NCBI RefSeq assembly: GCF_023973825.1
Contig: NC_090125.1
Location: forward strand, 3,259,412-3,323,411
DNA from: Plasmodium brasilianum
Lineage: Eukaryota; Apicomplexa; Aconoidasida; Haemosporida; Plasmodiidae
Length of the DNA: 64,000 bases
Direction of reading: 5' to 3'
The notes beneath the pieces are model-generated. The model did not search any database and was not told the DNA's origin. It was given only the letters and a program-made list of their open reading frames with translations. Of the stretch, positions 45,867 through 58,568 are shown piece by piece. How positions within the stretch are numbered: the stretch's first letter is position 1; every line of letters begins with the position of its first letter. Both the position numbers and the translations under genes were made by a program.

Positions 45867-46617
45867 GTGTAAAAATATTTATTTTATAAAAAAAAAAATA
45901 AAATAAGCAACCCGTATGTTATTCCAGAATAGTCTCTGATGAAATATCTCATAAGACTTCAAAGTAAAGAAGTATATAAGTTTTTATTAGGAAAAATATT
46001 ATTTCTTTATAACAATAAAATAAAGTTTAAAAAAAAAAAAAAAAAAGGTAAAAAAAATATACAGCCTTACAAAAAGAATTATATCTTTAAACGGTGTAAT
46101 ATAGGAATATTATAGAGGATAGAAATACGTCGAAAAAATACAACTCTTACGTATGCTATTTAAAAAAAAAAAAGGAAGACCCTTTTATCTCTTATTACAC
46201 TGCATGAAGGGAAAGAATGACAAACGTAGGAAGATATATATAACAAATAAAAAAAAAATAACTGTGTTAATATTTCTTTCGAAATAGTACTATTACTTCC
46301 TGCCTCTTTTCTATAAAACTGCCCGAGATTTTTCTACCATTTTGCACCTGTTCATCGTGTAAAAGTAATAACATAAATGTGCATGCATGTATGTATGTAT
46401 ATATATATAAGACGAAACGGGCGCATAAGTTAATAGCAAATTAGATATTCCCAAAAAAAAAAAAAAAGAAAAAAAATACACAAAAGAGGGAACGACAAAA
46501 TTTGTAACCTTTTATTTCGCTTACTCGGTAAACATGCCCCTTTTATTGCGAAATTGTTTCATTGACAAATAAATTAATATGAGAAATGAAAGCATACACG
46601 TATGTATATGCACATAC

Positions 46618-46674
<57 letters not shown>

Positions 46675-46694
46675 CGAGTTTCAAATTATCTTTT

Positions 46695-47475
46695 ATGAAA
46701 CAGTTAAGAAGTGGCACAGGTAAATATTCCCATCGTACGTCCCTTATGGCATGCATGTCTTATTCATTTTCATGTATACCTCTTTGACTTTTAAAGAATT
46801 GTACGAAATGGTATTCGACTTTAGTTGTAAATGAATGTTAAAGATTTTTTTTTCGTTCGAATTGAACATTTGCCGTTCCATAAAAATATATGATAAACAT
46901 TTTTGTTTTTGCATTTATATGTATATTTGTATTTACAGCAATATTTGTATTTACAGCAATATTTGTATTTATTTTTGTTTTTTTTTTCTTTACATTTTAA
47001 AGGATGTTAAACCTTTTGAATTTGCCATTTTGGTAAATGTGTAATTTTGGCACAGCTCTGTACAAGGACTTATGTATATATAAATGTATGGGTAACAAAA
47101 AACGTGGAATTTTTTTTCATATACCTTTTGGGGGAAAAACAAAATTTTGAAGGGGCTAAAAAAAATTCAGTAAATTTCTTCTTTAAAAAGAGTAATCATA
47201 AGTATAAACGTAAAACATGAGACAAAATGATAATTAACAAAATGATAATTAACTAGTCTTGGGATTGTTTTAATTTTATTTTCACTGCCAAAAAGTTACA
47301 ATAAGGTGTATTTGTATATGTATGCATATGTTTACGTATATATATGTATATGTATTTATTTATTATTTTTTTTTTCCGTTTCCTCTTAAATACACACATT
47401 TATTCCTAGTTTAAGGAATACACGAGATATAAAAAAAAAAATATATACCTCACGAATAGACTGCTTCCTGTCTGA
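46695..47475 (+). CDS. Possible four-exon micro-protein, unknown
   Basis: Four plus-strand blocks join in phase at standard signals: 46695-46719 (donor GTAAAT), 46797-46810 (donor GTATTC, acceptor TTTTAAAG), 47003-47032 (acceptor ATTTTAAAG, donor GTAAATG) and 47410-47475 (acceptor TTCCTAG) ending at TGA. The product would be 44 residues, with DVKPFEFAILFKEYTRYKKK across the last junction. Exons this small also occur in the coiled-coil gene nearby. A competing minus-strand frame (47580 to about 47450, also ending at a GTATAT donor) means the strand is not settled. No family recognised; it could be chance. Confidence 0.25.
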
Positions 47476-47769
47476 TTTTATTTTATTTTGTTCTGTCATT
47501 TGATTGTGCAGTATGGTTTTAAAATTTAACACACTGTGTTTTTTATTTTCCTTTTTACCTCTTTTCTGTGCGTTGCACAAACTGATTTAATTGCCCTTTA
47601 CCAGTTTATGTTACTCTTTTGGGTGTATTCATAACAAAATTTTTTTTTTTTTTTTTCCTTTTATTTGAATAGGAATACATATAATGTAAAATGCGATTGG
47701 TTAAATGAGAAAGAAATACATAACGAAATGATAAAGACAGGGAAAAAAACAAAAAAAAAAAATATTGCA

Positions 47770-48005
47770 AAAATTGCAAATATTGCATATATAACAAAAA
47801 TTGCAAAAATAGCATATATAGCATATATAGCAAATATTGCAAAAATAGCATATATAGCATATATAGCAAATATTGCAAAAATAGCATATATAGCATATAT
47901 AGCAAATATTGCAAAAATAGCATATATAGCATATATAGCAAATATTACAAAAATAGCATATATAGCATATATAGCAAATATTACAAAAATAGCAAGTGCT
48001 GCAAA
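47770..48005. repeat. 36-bp repeat built of 9-bp subunits, upstream of the B-box gene
   Basis: About six copies of a 36-base unit (GCAAAAATA, GCATATATA twice, GCAAATATT). Each 9-base subunit begins with GCA, so the array arose by expansion at two levels. It lies 230 bases before the B-box ATG, probably in the 5' UTR or promoter. It is open in both strands as Ala/Ile/Tyr-rich frames; I do not call these genes. Confidence 0.88.
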
Positions 48006-48238
48006 TATATTAAAAATAAGCAATATTCTAAGGGTTAACAGGGAAAATGTTTTCTCTCTTCTAGGCTTTTTTCCACGCTCTTTGATTGTCACTTTGAATA
48101 TTTGTCAACTTTATATATTTACTTTTCTTATTTTTATGCCTATCCTTTCTGTCTTCTCTTTTCCGTTATCATTCCCCTTTCCATTTTCACCTCTTCCTTT
48201 TTGTCGTACTAATTTACTGTTTAGCGAGAACCCACATA

Positions 48239-51200
48239 ATGAAGGATCCAACGAGTGATATGTATGAAGATGGGAATGATAAGAATGTCAATTTTGAAGA
48301 TGTATATAAAAGAATTGTGGTTAAGGACAAGTTATTAGATGAAAAGAAGAGGAAGAGTATATTTAAGAACATTGTTGAAGTGAGTAAGATGAAAGATTAC
48401 AATTCAATTATGAAATATGAGTATATATTAAAACTTCATTTTTTCAGTAGTAATGTAAATGTTTTAAATATATACAAATTAACAAAATGTGAATACGAAA
48501 AAGAGTTTGATGAAGTAGCTAAATGCTTAAAGAGCAATATATTACTTAGTATAGTTGATACGAACACAATAAATGATAATAGTAGTGAACATATTGGAGA
48601 ATATTTTTTAAAAAATTATGAAGAATTAAGAAACTTTGATTATGTTATTGGTAATACTGATTACCCTTTAGGATTTGAACAGAATACGAATGGCACATTT
48701 AAGGTATATTTATTTAAAATTATACCGAGTAAAACTCTTTTATTAAACAATAGTAATTTTGGATATATCGAAAAGAATGAAATTCCTAATTCCTATGATT
48801 CCATTGCTGTTGATAGAAGTCTATACTGTATGCGAATGAATTCAAAAGGGGGTGCCGAAAAAAAAGGGGGAAATGATCATCGGAATAATAGTATTAGGAA
48901 TGGCCATTACACGTACAATAGGTACTACATCAACAGTTACAGTAACAGCCCCTTTAGTAGGGGGTATAACGGAAAGAATGGACTTCCGTATAGCTACATA
49001 TATAAGGTTAAAAATTCGGAGCAAGTACTTCCTTTGCTACTGATAGAGTTTGAATTCAAATGTTTGAGGGTAGATGTTAGTGTTCCTGTATGTGAGAACT
49101 GTTGTAGCGCTCAAGCAATTTACTACTGTTATAATGACAAAGTTCATTTATGTGATATATGTGATATAAAACATCACGAGAAAAATAAAATTTTAAAAAA
49201 TCATAAAAGAATTCATATATCGGAGTCCCCATATCAATTCGGAAAATGTGCTTATCATCCAAATGAATTAATTGAAAATGTATGTATGAAATGTTTTTGT
49301 AGTCTTTGTCCAAATTGTATACTAATAGGTAATCATTCTAGAGGTACTTATCGTAATCATCCAATAACAAATATAAAAGATGCGTTTATATTGTCATATC
49401 AGAAAAAGTCCTTAAGTGATATAAATTTAGAAAATAGGAAGATTAGAATAATACATTTATTAAAAAAGAAACATAAACAGTTATCTGAAATTTATTCTAA
49501 TTATACATCTTTACAAAAAAGAATAGATACATTATATAAGTATATAATAAATGAATTAAAGAATGTTAAAAAGAAAAAAATAGAATTTCTAATGGCTTTA
49601 AAAAGGTCTGTGTTATCAGAACTACTAACAATAGAATGGATGGATGCATTTTTTTTTCATACTAAATTATCTTTAAAATTTTCAGACTTCATATTATATC
49701 AAAAGAAACATGAACTACTTATTGAATTTTTAACTGCAAAAGTGAAAGAAACCAACTTCTTTAAATATATTCCTCATTGGGTTTTCCAAAAAATATATGT
49801 TCATTCAGATTTGTACATTTATGAAGACAATTTTTACAAAATCAATTTAGCTAACCATGCAAGTATAGATAACACAATAATCGGGAAAAAGGAGAGAAAT
49901 CATAATAAAGACTGTCTTCTAAAAATAAGTGAGAATAAACTAGAATCCATGTACAATTTTAACACCATGTTTAACGACAAAAATAGGCACTTTGCTCTTT
50001 ACGATGACGATAAGTTGAAGGAGCATCATGACGACAGAAACGAGTGCTATGCGAAATTAGCTTTAACACATCAAGCAGGAAGTAGAGACCATGCAAGGGG
50101 AAAAGCGGGGGTGATGAATGAAACAGAGGTGAGAGATGAAGAGGCAGCGGTGGACGTAGCAACAGGGACAGAAGCTGAAGCCCTTATGAACTTGCTTTAT
50201 GACGGCAATCCTTTTAGTGGAAAGAATAGGGAGTATCATAAATACGATATGATGAACAAAGAGGATATAAATGAAGTAATTGAGCTTAGAGAGAACTACT
50301 GTTCCATTTATGAGTTAACTAGTGAGAAACAGAGCAACAATCATTTACTATTATATACAATTTTCAAAAACGAAAAAATGATGGAGAAACAAGCAGAAAT
50401 GTCAAATATGAAGAATTCATATATTTATAAAGAATTATGGAAAAATTTATTAAATTATAAATATTTAAATATTATACACATATTAAAAGTAAGATATAGT
50501 TATTACAATACATTAGAATTAGCTACTTCATTTTTGAATATTTCAAATTATTATAATATGTTAGAAGATCTCGTAAGGCATATAATTAAACATGAAATAT
50601 ATACACTGTTCAATAAAAATATCGATTATCATACTAAAATGAAAGTAACTCAATTGTTAGATACATGTACTACCTTATTGTGTATCAGGAATTTTAAATT
50701 GTCCTTTCTTGTTGACAAATACGTAGAGATGTGTTATGTTGAGGTGGAGAAAAATGAAAATCAGATCTTAGAAGAGGTAAAAAATATAAGGGGGAAGGAT
50801 ATGTATTTGTATGAAGTTTACTTAGAGCAAAAAAAAGGTCATAACTGTATCGTGCAGAACGGTGGTAGGAAGGGGGACAGGGCTGATGAAAATTCTGAAC
50901 GAGTTCATACAGCTACTCAACATACGTCTGTCATCAATGGAACGGTAGCTGATGAACAAAGTGCAGATTTAAATATAAATGAGAAACGGAGCAAAGGGGA
51001 GGAGAAAGAACTGGGGATTAGAGAAAACGAAAAAAAAGGAATTACAACAAAAAACTTAGGAAATAGGTTAGGAGAGGAAGATTATACTATGCTAGAAGAA
51101 GACAACTTCATATCTGAAGAAGTAATTAACCAAATGAATAACGATGTGGAACATAACAAATGGATAAACAAGAATGAACACGAAAATAGAACAAGTGATA

Positions 51201-52266
51201 TTATAAATGATAAGGAAAAGGAAGAATTTGATATGCTAAACAAAATAAAAGAGTATATATATATATATATGGAAAAATTAATAAACGATATAATAAACAT
51301 ACCACATAAGGATTTGAATGATAGTATACGATTTTTATTTTACTTAATACATGACGAAATTGATGGAACAAATAAAAGTATAATAATGAATCAAAAAAAT
51401 TTTAGTATACATACCTTAACATTATGTCTAGATTTATTTCTAAATTCTATTCTATATCCGTACATTATCTATGTACATGAACATAATATTAGTAAAAGCA
51501 TAAAAAAAAATTCGTTATTATATCAAAAAGTAATATTACTATTTGCTCAGACGTTAAGAGAAATATCTATATACACCTTCCAGATATATAATATAGGAAT
51601 ATATGAAAATAATATTAAAATAATTATAAATGATATTAGAAATAACAAAATCATGCAGGGGAAAATGACAAACGATAACATGTTTTTCTTGGACTCCTCT
51701 CAAAAGGTATTTACAATACACAATCATTGCTTCAATAGCAGTACTTTATATTTGATTGAACTTACTGCTTCTTAACATCGATGAACAAAATGTATTCTAT
51801 TCTTGTGCTAACTTGAAAAAAACATAGAATTACGTAAAATGAATTCAGTCCATGCTACGTGACAAATATATATTTACACATAAAAGAGAAACAAAAAATA
51901 AAAAAGGAATAACAAATTACGTTAATAATTCTAAGCTAAGTAATAAACACAAAAACAGAACCCTAAGTAATTCTCTACTTAATATGCTAACACCCTCATA
52001 ATATGCGATATGCCGTTCCTTTTCAGCTTTTTAGGTGGATTATCAAAAACTTAGAGGCCCCCAGGTACTACTCTCCAATCAAGTGGAATCCCAATGAAAG
52101 CATAGAAAGGAGCTACGAAAGAGTTGTAAGCGAAATTATAAGCATCGACAAATCTACGGCGGAGAATTGTGTCAATGAAAATGTTGATTATAACATATTA
52201 TTTAGTACTATAAATTTTAAGGATATTTTGGCTCTGTGTTATTCCGTGGAAAGAGACAATGCGTGA
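48239..52266 (+). CDS. B-box zinc-finger protein, large, unknown role
   Basis: Exon 1 48239-51706 and exon 2 52027-52266 (donor AAAAG/GTATTT, acceptor TTCCTTTTCAG, phase 0) give about 1235 residues; read through without splicing, exon 1 would stop at 51775. Two B-box-like zinc modules lie near residues 284-385: CENC, CYND, CDICDIKHH, then CAYH, CMKC, CSLCPNC and a closing H. A Lys/Glu-rich helical stretch follows (about 390-500), as in TRIM-type proteins, but no RING finger or C-terminal TRIM domain is seen. The middle (600-700 and 900-1020) is charged and low-complexity. The C-terminal part is helical and hydrophobic in patches. No membrane helix is clear. B-boxes mediate protein interaction; the cellular role here is unknown. 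Confidence 0.85.
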
Positions 52267-52930
52267 ATATGCGGTCACATGAGATTGTTTGATAAAAAAG
52301 TGGAAAAATCGAAAAAATGGAAAATAAAATGAAAAATAAAATGAAAAAAATAATGAAAAAAATAATGAAAAATAAAATGGAAAAACAAATGGAAAAACAA
52401 ATGGAAAAACAAATGGAAAAACAAATGGAAAAACAAATGGAAAAACAAATGGAAAAAAAAGTATAAAAGCAAACTCGTCATAAAACTGAAACAGTCGTAT
52501 GTGTAACTAATGGTGCAGACAAACTACATAATAAAAAAATGGGTACATTTTTTAAAATAAAAAAAGCAAATATTATATGAAAATTCACACGATTCCATAT
52601 TAAAATAATGTATGTAGGAAGGATTAAGAAAAACGCTATGCAAAAGGTACAAATATGCCCAGCAGGTGCCGTTGCACAAAAAAATGAATTAAAGAGGGAC
52701 GACGACAACCCGTGTAATTTGGCTTAAACGTGTTAAATTGAGTTAGCTCATATGTATATGAACACGAATGCATATACACACATATATAGAAGTATATGCG
52801 GTATATGCTTTGTACATTCGCGTAATGTATGAAAGAGGGAATCCGCGGAAAGCACAAGCGCTAAGCTAACCACTCTTAGAATTGCCGCTCTCATTTTTAG
52901 TCGCTTCTATTTATGGATAAAAAGAAATGA
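52267..52930. other. Spacer between convergent B-box and peptidase genes
   Basis: Contains both 3' UTRs. A 12-bp repeat (ATGGAAAAACAA, about seven copies, preceded by AATGAAAAATAA variants) spans 52316-52460. No gene seen. Confidence 0.75.
52316..52460. repeat. 12-bp repeat in 3' region of the B-box gene
   Basis: ATGGAAAAACAA in about seven tandem copies, with looser AATGAAAAATAA units before it. Strongly purine-rich on the plus strand. It sits 50-200 bases after the stop codon, so it is probably transcribed as 3' UTR. Confidence 0.85.
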
Positions 52931-55900
52931 TCAAATTTTGTTAATATTTTTGTACATGACTTTCCACACATCTTCAGGGGAGGAAATTCCATAGGAGATG
53001 TGGTAACTTTGTGTTTGATTAAATAGAACATATAAAACTAAAAGAATATCAATTTTTTCTATTTTATTTAATATTAGATTGTCTTTTAATAAAAATTTAT
53101 TTCTATATTTGAGAGGAAAGTCTTTTAACTGCATACCAGAAATTTTGTCAACAAAATATTTCAAGTCTTTATTTTTTTTATTTAAATAAGACAACTTTGC
53201 ATTTTCAATTAAATAATCAGAAAAATTATAGAAATTTTTTGTAAAATCTTCAAAACATGATAAGACTTCTTTTTTTATTAATTGTAAATCTTTTGGATTT
53301 GTTTGAACCAGTAGGGTGAAAAATCCTGTAAAATATTTCTCATAATTTAAAAATTCAAAGGACGAATCATATGTTAACTCTTTTTTTTCTCTCAAATAAT
53401 GAAAAAATTTACTATTTAAAATGTACTGAATAATATAAGATACGACATTAAAAAATAGTGGGTTTGTATATAATTTTCTTCTTTTCTTAAAAAATTCATT
53501 CAAGTTTTCTTCCGTATATTGCTTTATGTTTAAATGACCTTTAATTTTATCAAATTCTGTAGTAAGTGCTTTTTTTTCCTCTTCTTTTTTGCCATTTGTT
53601 TGGGGGAACTGGAAGAGCATTTTTTTTAAAAATTGTAATAAATAGAAAGAGATATGTATACCATTACTTAAAAAACCGAAATAGTTTGCACTTTTTCCTA
53701 TTAATAAAAAAACAGCATGTTCTTCCTTTTCATTTAAATAAACATATGTAATTTCCTTTGATTTTGCTTCAAAATTTTTTAAGGGGCACAATAAATTGTA
53801 CTCGTACCGTAAGTCGTTCTCCTCATCACTACTGATAGGTAATGTAATGCAGTTACTCGTTCTGTAGTTTTTACTTGTAAAATTTTCATCAGTCTCTACA
53901 TCTATTGTAGCATTAGTTCTTATATGTTCACGCGTATCTGTGCTGATCCCCTTTTCGGTGTTTATTTTTTTTCCCCCTTGTAAAGTACCTAGAAAATGTA
54001 AAATGTAGTAATGAATAAAAGGAGAAATATCCCCTACAATGGTTATCTCAAATAGCGATAAGTCTCTAAACAATTCCCTTAGCTTATGCTGAACAGTTTC
54101 TAGGCTTATATTTTCTGTCTCTTTTAGATTAAAATTTTGATAACCAATTGCCCCATCGGATAGGTATGAAATCGTTTGTCCCAGCAAAAAAGACTGCACA
54201 TGGGGGAGGGGAAAAAAAAAAAAAAAATTGAAAAAAAAAAACAAATGGAATAAAAAAATGTATTAATGTGGAAATAAATATTCTCCTGCACACATATACA
54301 TGCATAATTAAATGTATTTGTTGGAAAAACAAATTTACATTTGCACATGAAGAACGCACTCATGAATAAAAACCAAACGAAGTATATACATCCCTGAGAA
54401 AGGGATCTCACTCGCGGTTTGATCAAACAGTTGAGCATTACCTGGAGGTTGTTTTTATACTCAAAGAAATCCTTCTTTAACTTGTCAACGACTCTTAGTA
54501 GAGCAGACTGTTCTACCTTTGTTTGCAATAAGATATTGTTTAGAATAGAAAAGGCAGAGTTAATATTTTCATATTTATTGTATGTACAGATATCAATAAA
54601 GAAGTACTCATCATTTAGGTCAATGTAAATATTTATACTTCTATTACTGCAGTGTATTTCTACATGTTCTCTACCAACGTTTTCGATTTCACCTCCTTCA
54701 AATAAACAAATAACAGAAAATAACAAAAGGAAGACATTATATTTTTTCGTTTTCAATATATCCATATGTGGTATAATTAACCTCAAGTAAATATATTTTT
54801 TATCTATGTTTGTTTTAAATAAATTTACTTTTATTCCATTCATTAATTCGTAATTTTCTACTTGCTTTTGACCTTTATTTGATAAAATGTACTTTTTTAA
54901 GTTCAATATATTCCCATTATCTTTGATATTTTTATCTTGCACACTTTGCATTTTTTCGTAGTTTCCTTGTTTTACTGATTGTTCTTTAGTATCTTTTCCA
55001 TTTTGTTTACACATTTCATGCATTTCGTACATATGATAAGTTTCTTCCTTTTTTAAGTAGTCCCACTTAACGTCATTCTTTTTTTGTACCTCTGTGTTAG
55101 TCTCTTCGATATGGTTTTTGTCTATTTCTACGTTGTAGCATATTTTAAACAAGGCGAAATTTGGTACTGTATTCAAATTTTGCAATGGACATATGTGCTC
55201 GTAGTCCTTTTTTATTTTATTAATTTTATTTAGAATATAATTGAAAACGCTTATTTTTGTGCTAGTCGTACGGGGTTGTACATATTTTGCTATTCGTAAT
55301 TTTTTGGTAATGTTTTCATATATATACTGAGGAGATAACAATTTACTTTGAATGTTTAGAGACAAATTTGGAATTTGTTCCTTTGAATATATGTTATCGA
55401 AAAATAATTTTTTAATATCTTTTTTGTTATACGTATCAAAATGGTTATAAGGAACGTGTATAATAATACAGTTAGGCTTAAAATTTGTACCTTCACTGAA
55501 TATATTAAATATATATTCAAAATACTGTTTAGCATATACATTTATTTCTTCTATTTTTAGATTATCGAATATTTTTTTTTTAATTTTCTTTTCTCTTTTT
55601 TCATTAATATAGACATGCTTACAAGAATTGTAATCTATAATTTTTTGAATTTCATCTGTGTACGTTTCATTAATCTTTGTATCTAAAATATATTCTTCAT
55701 CTTCATTTTTCTCAGGATGTATCAGCTTCATATTTTTGGTTGTACCATGTTTATTAGCTTCCTCTTCTTCATCACATTCGATTTCATTGATTTTATAATT
55801 TCGCAACTCATCATTACTTAAGCCATACATTCTTAGGCTTTTTATAAAAGTATAAAAAGCGTTTATTGTTTTTTCAAAAGATTTTATAGTGGTTTTTATT

Positions 55901-57981
55901 TCTATAGTTCGTATCGTAGCTCCTTCATTTATATTTGTATATTCATTAATATCTATACTATTAAATAAATCATTTCGGTGTATATTAAATCGAAATGATA
56001 AACAATAAAAAATGATATCTTTCATTATAGATATTTTATAATCCTCCAATGTCGTAATACTTTTTATTTCTTCTTTTAGCAAAATGTTTATATTTACATT
56101 GTTTAACGAATATTTAAATATCCTCACATCAGTTGTAATATTTTTTATATCTCTTCTATTTAGCGTTTTTTCTTCTTCTAAATTTACAGCATATTTATCC
56201 TCCAGGTAGGATCTAAATTGTAATTCACTCATAATTTCGTTTTGATTTTTTTTTTTTAGTTCTTTAAGCTTTTCGCTATCAATAATATTGTCATCTATAT
56301 ATTCATTATTCCTTTCATCTACTACACTAGTACAACTATCGTCATTTCTTTCAGGAGAATATCCATTCGCTTCATATCCCTTTGAAGAATTGCTACCAAA
56401 TGCGTGCACAACTGCTGGGAGGTTCTTATTTCTCGACTTCAATGTATTTTCGTTTAAAATATTTAAATATGCCGTTTCATCCCTTGTTAAATCCTTACCT
56501 TTTATATTTTCAAATTTTTTATTTATTAACTTTTGAGCAATATCCACATTTATATCTCCATATACAAATAAGTTTACATTTTCTGGTCTAAAGAACAAAT
56601 CGAAATATTGCTTTATGTCTTTTTCGTCGTACCGCTTTAGTAGCTCCAGTTTTCCTATGGGCAGTCTGTGACTTAGTCTGCAGGATGAATGAAGCGAATG
56701 GGTGAGGTGAAGGGGAAAAACGAAGATAATGAAAAATTAATATATAGCTCGGTCTAGTGTGATAAATTGGAAAAGGTGGCACTGTGGCCATACAAAATAC
56801 ATGAACAGAACAGAGTGCACGGAGAAAAAAAAAAAAGTAATGAAATAGAAAAATTCCTATCCCTTTTCATATAAGATAAGCGCACGTACCTATTTTCCTT
56901 GTGCAATGTTTTTATGATATCGGAGTTCATTTTGTATTCTACAGTATTAATAATGCTGTACTCTGAAAAAATCGCCTTCTTTTCTTTTATGATTCTTTCT
57001 TTGTTAAACTGTGTTTCCCCTTTTAGGACTTCTATCATTGTTTCAATACATTGTGATAGAATTGTGTGTTTGTAGTTAAACTCATCAACACTATAAATAT
57101 CAAAATTTTCAATCTCCTCTTCATTTATATTTTTTATAAAACCATCATGTGCAAAGTTACTGAAGCTGTTTTCTTTGTATATCTCGTTGTTCAGACTTAT
57201 ACTTATGTAAAAAACCACATGATGAAAATCTGTGTAAGCATTCGTTCTGATGTTTTTGTCTATAATATTTTTCCTATTTCTGTGGAGAACATTACAACGG
57301 TGCATAAAGGAAATGTATAACAGGATAATGACAAATTGATGCAAAAAAATGAAATAGGGGTGCTCATATATGAAGAGAGGATACCCGCAATAGTATTTAC
57401 GTACGAAGGGGTATTACATAGGGATAAGTACTACATAGGAATAGGTATTACATAGGAATAGGTACTACATAGAGATAGGTACTACATAGAGATAGGTACT
57501 ACATAGAGATAGATACTACATAGAGATAGGTACTACATAGAGATAGGTACTACATAGAGATAGGTACTACATAGACAGAGGCATTACATACATAGATATA
57601 TATCAAACGAAGTGAAATTACAAACATACATACATAGGAGTACACGCATCTGCCTATCAATAGACTCGTGTTGCTTTACTTTGAACCCATATAGGATACA
57701 TGCTCGCACAAGTGACTGATCCCTTGCTGGTTTTTCTTTTCGTTAATACTACCTGTGTTTACTTCCATGTACACATGTAGCTCTTCATAATTGTAGTCAA
57801 TTGGGTTAGTGCAACTTTTATATTCTTCGGAAATTTTATTTGATGGTAGTATTATATGATTTTCATTATGAAGAATGTATCTTTTTCTTTTTGTGTTCTT
57901 TCTTTTTTTGTATATTATACTGGTCAGCCGGTTTGGCAATTCGTACCTTATCAAGTCCTCATCTTCATGTAGTTCGCCCAT
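52931..57981 (-). CDS. SPP: M16 metallopeptidase, probable apicoplast stromal processing peptidase
   Basis: Exons 57981-57680, 57279-56890, 56677-54442 and 54193-52931, in phase, about 1396 residues. The inverted zinc motif HLCEH is at residues 90-94, followed by NAYTDFHHVVFY and, about 75 residues on, the KEKKAIFSEYS segment that should hold the third zinc ligand (Glu). RLPIGKLELLKRYDEKDIKQY and NVNLFVYGDIN are typical of the M16 active domain. The second, inactive M16 half follows, with Asn/Lys-rich insertions. The stromal processing peptidase cuts transit peptides from proteins imported into the apicoplast. The identification rests on these motifs, length and synteny. The 57981 ATG directly follows TTTTGTAG, an acceptor-like site, and no targeting leader is encoded from it, so one or more upstream exons are probably missing. 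Confidence 0.85.
57420..57590. repeat. 17-bp repeat in peptidase intron 1
   Basis: About ten copies of ATAGGTACTACATAGAG (variants GGAATAGGTATTACATA) inside the intron between the HLCEH exon and the next. The unit is nearly perfect, suggesting recent expansion. Intron length should therefore vary between strains. Confidence 0.88.
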
Positions 57982-58568
57982 CTACAAAATGGATAAAAGG
58001 GGCACAAGGAAAAAAGGGACATACATGTATACGTGCATAAACATGTATATATGTACATATATTAATACGCACGCACAATTATAACCAAATGTATATATTC
58101 TTTAATTTCCATTTGCCCCAATCCATTTGTAGTATCACGCACACATATGTTCATATACACACACACCCACATATATATATGTGGGTGTATTTACTGTACG
58201 TGCAATTTTTATTTTTTTTATCTATTTCAAAATTATTTAACTATTTTCTAGATTAACACAAATGAATAACATTAAAGGACAAAATGTTGAAACAGAAATG
58301 GGAAAAAATAGCATAAATAAATAAAAAAATAAAAAAAATTAAGAGACAAAAGTAGCATTTCTATAAGTATATTTTATCATGTGTGCACAATTTCATATGC
58401 GCAATATTTAATGCCGACAAAAACTGTTTGTCCTCTCAAAGTAACTATTGTAAACTAATAACAAAATTGAAGTGCGTCAAAAGAAGAAAAACGAATATTG
58501 AATATGCTCAACTCTAAAATTAGCAATGTCTTAACTCTTCATTATTTATACATTTAAAAGAATTCTCA
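57982..58568. other. Spacer between ALAD and peptidase genes, possible leader exon
   Basis: Between two minus-strand genes. A minus-strand ATG at 58358 opens a 28-residue frame, MLLLSLNFFYFFIYLCYFF and on to TAA at 58272, that is very hydrophobic like a signal peptide and could be part of the missing peptidase leader; no good donor was found in it. A TATATGTG/CACATATA inverted repeat lies near 58160-58195. Confidence 0.5.

Larger units (their letters stand above)
44015..48238. other. Divergent spacer between allantoicase and B-box genes
   Basis: Should contain both promoters. It has (AT)n at 45818-45860 and 46620-46671, an A run at 46030-46046, T runs at 45181-45208 and 45738-45753, a GC-richer patch at 44.78-45.0 kb with short inverted repeats, a possible micro-exon gene at 46.7-47.5 kb (listed) and a 36-bp repeat at 47.77-48.0 kb. 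Confidence 0.6.

Noticed and set aside
47386..47580. Minus-strand frame beginning MCNAQKRGKKENKKHS and ending at a GTATAT donor
   Set aside because: Coding-like for one block only; no in-phase downstream acceptor found, and it overlaps a competing plus-strand model. Kept only as a caution.
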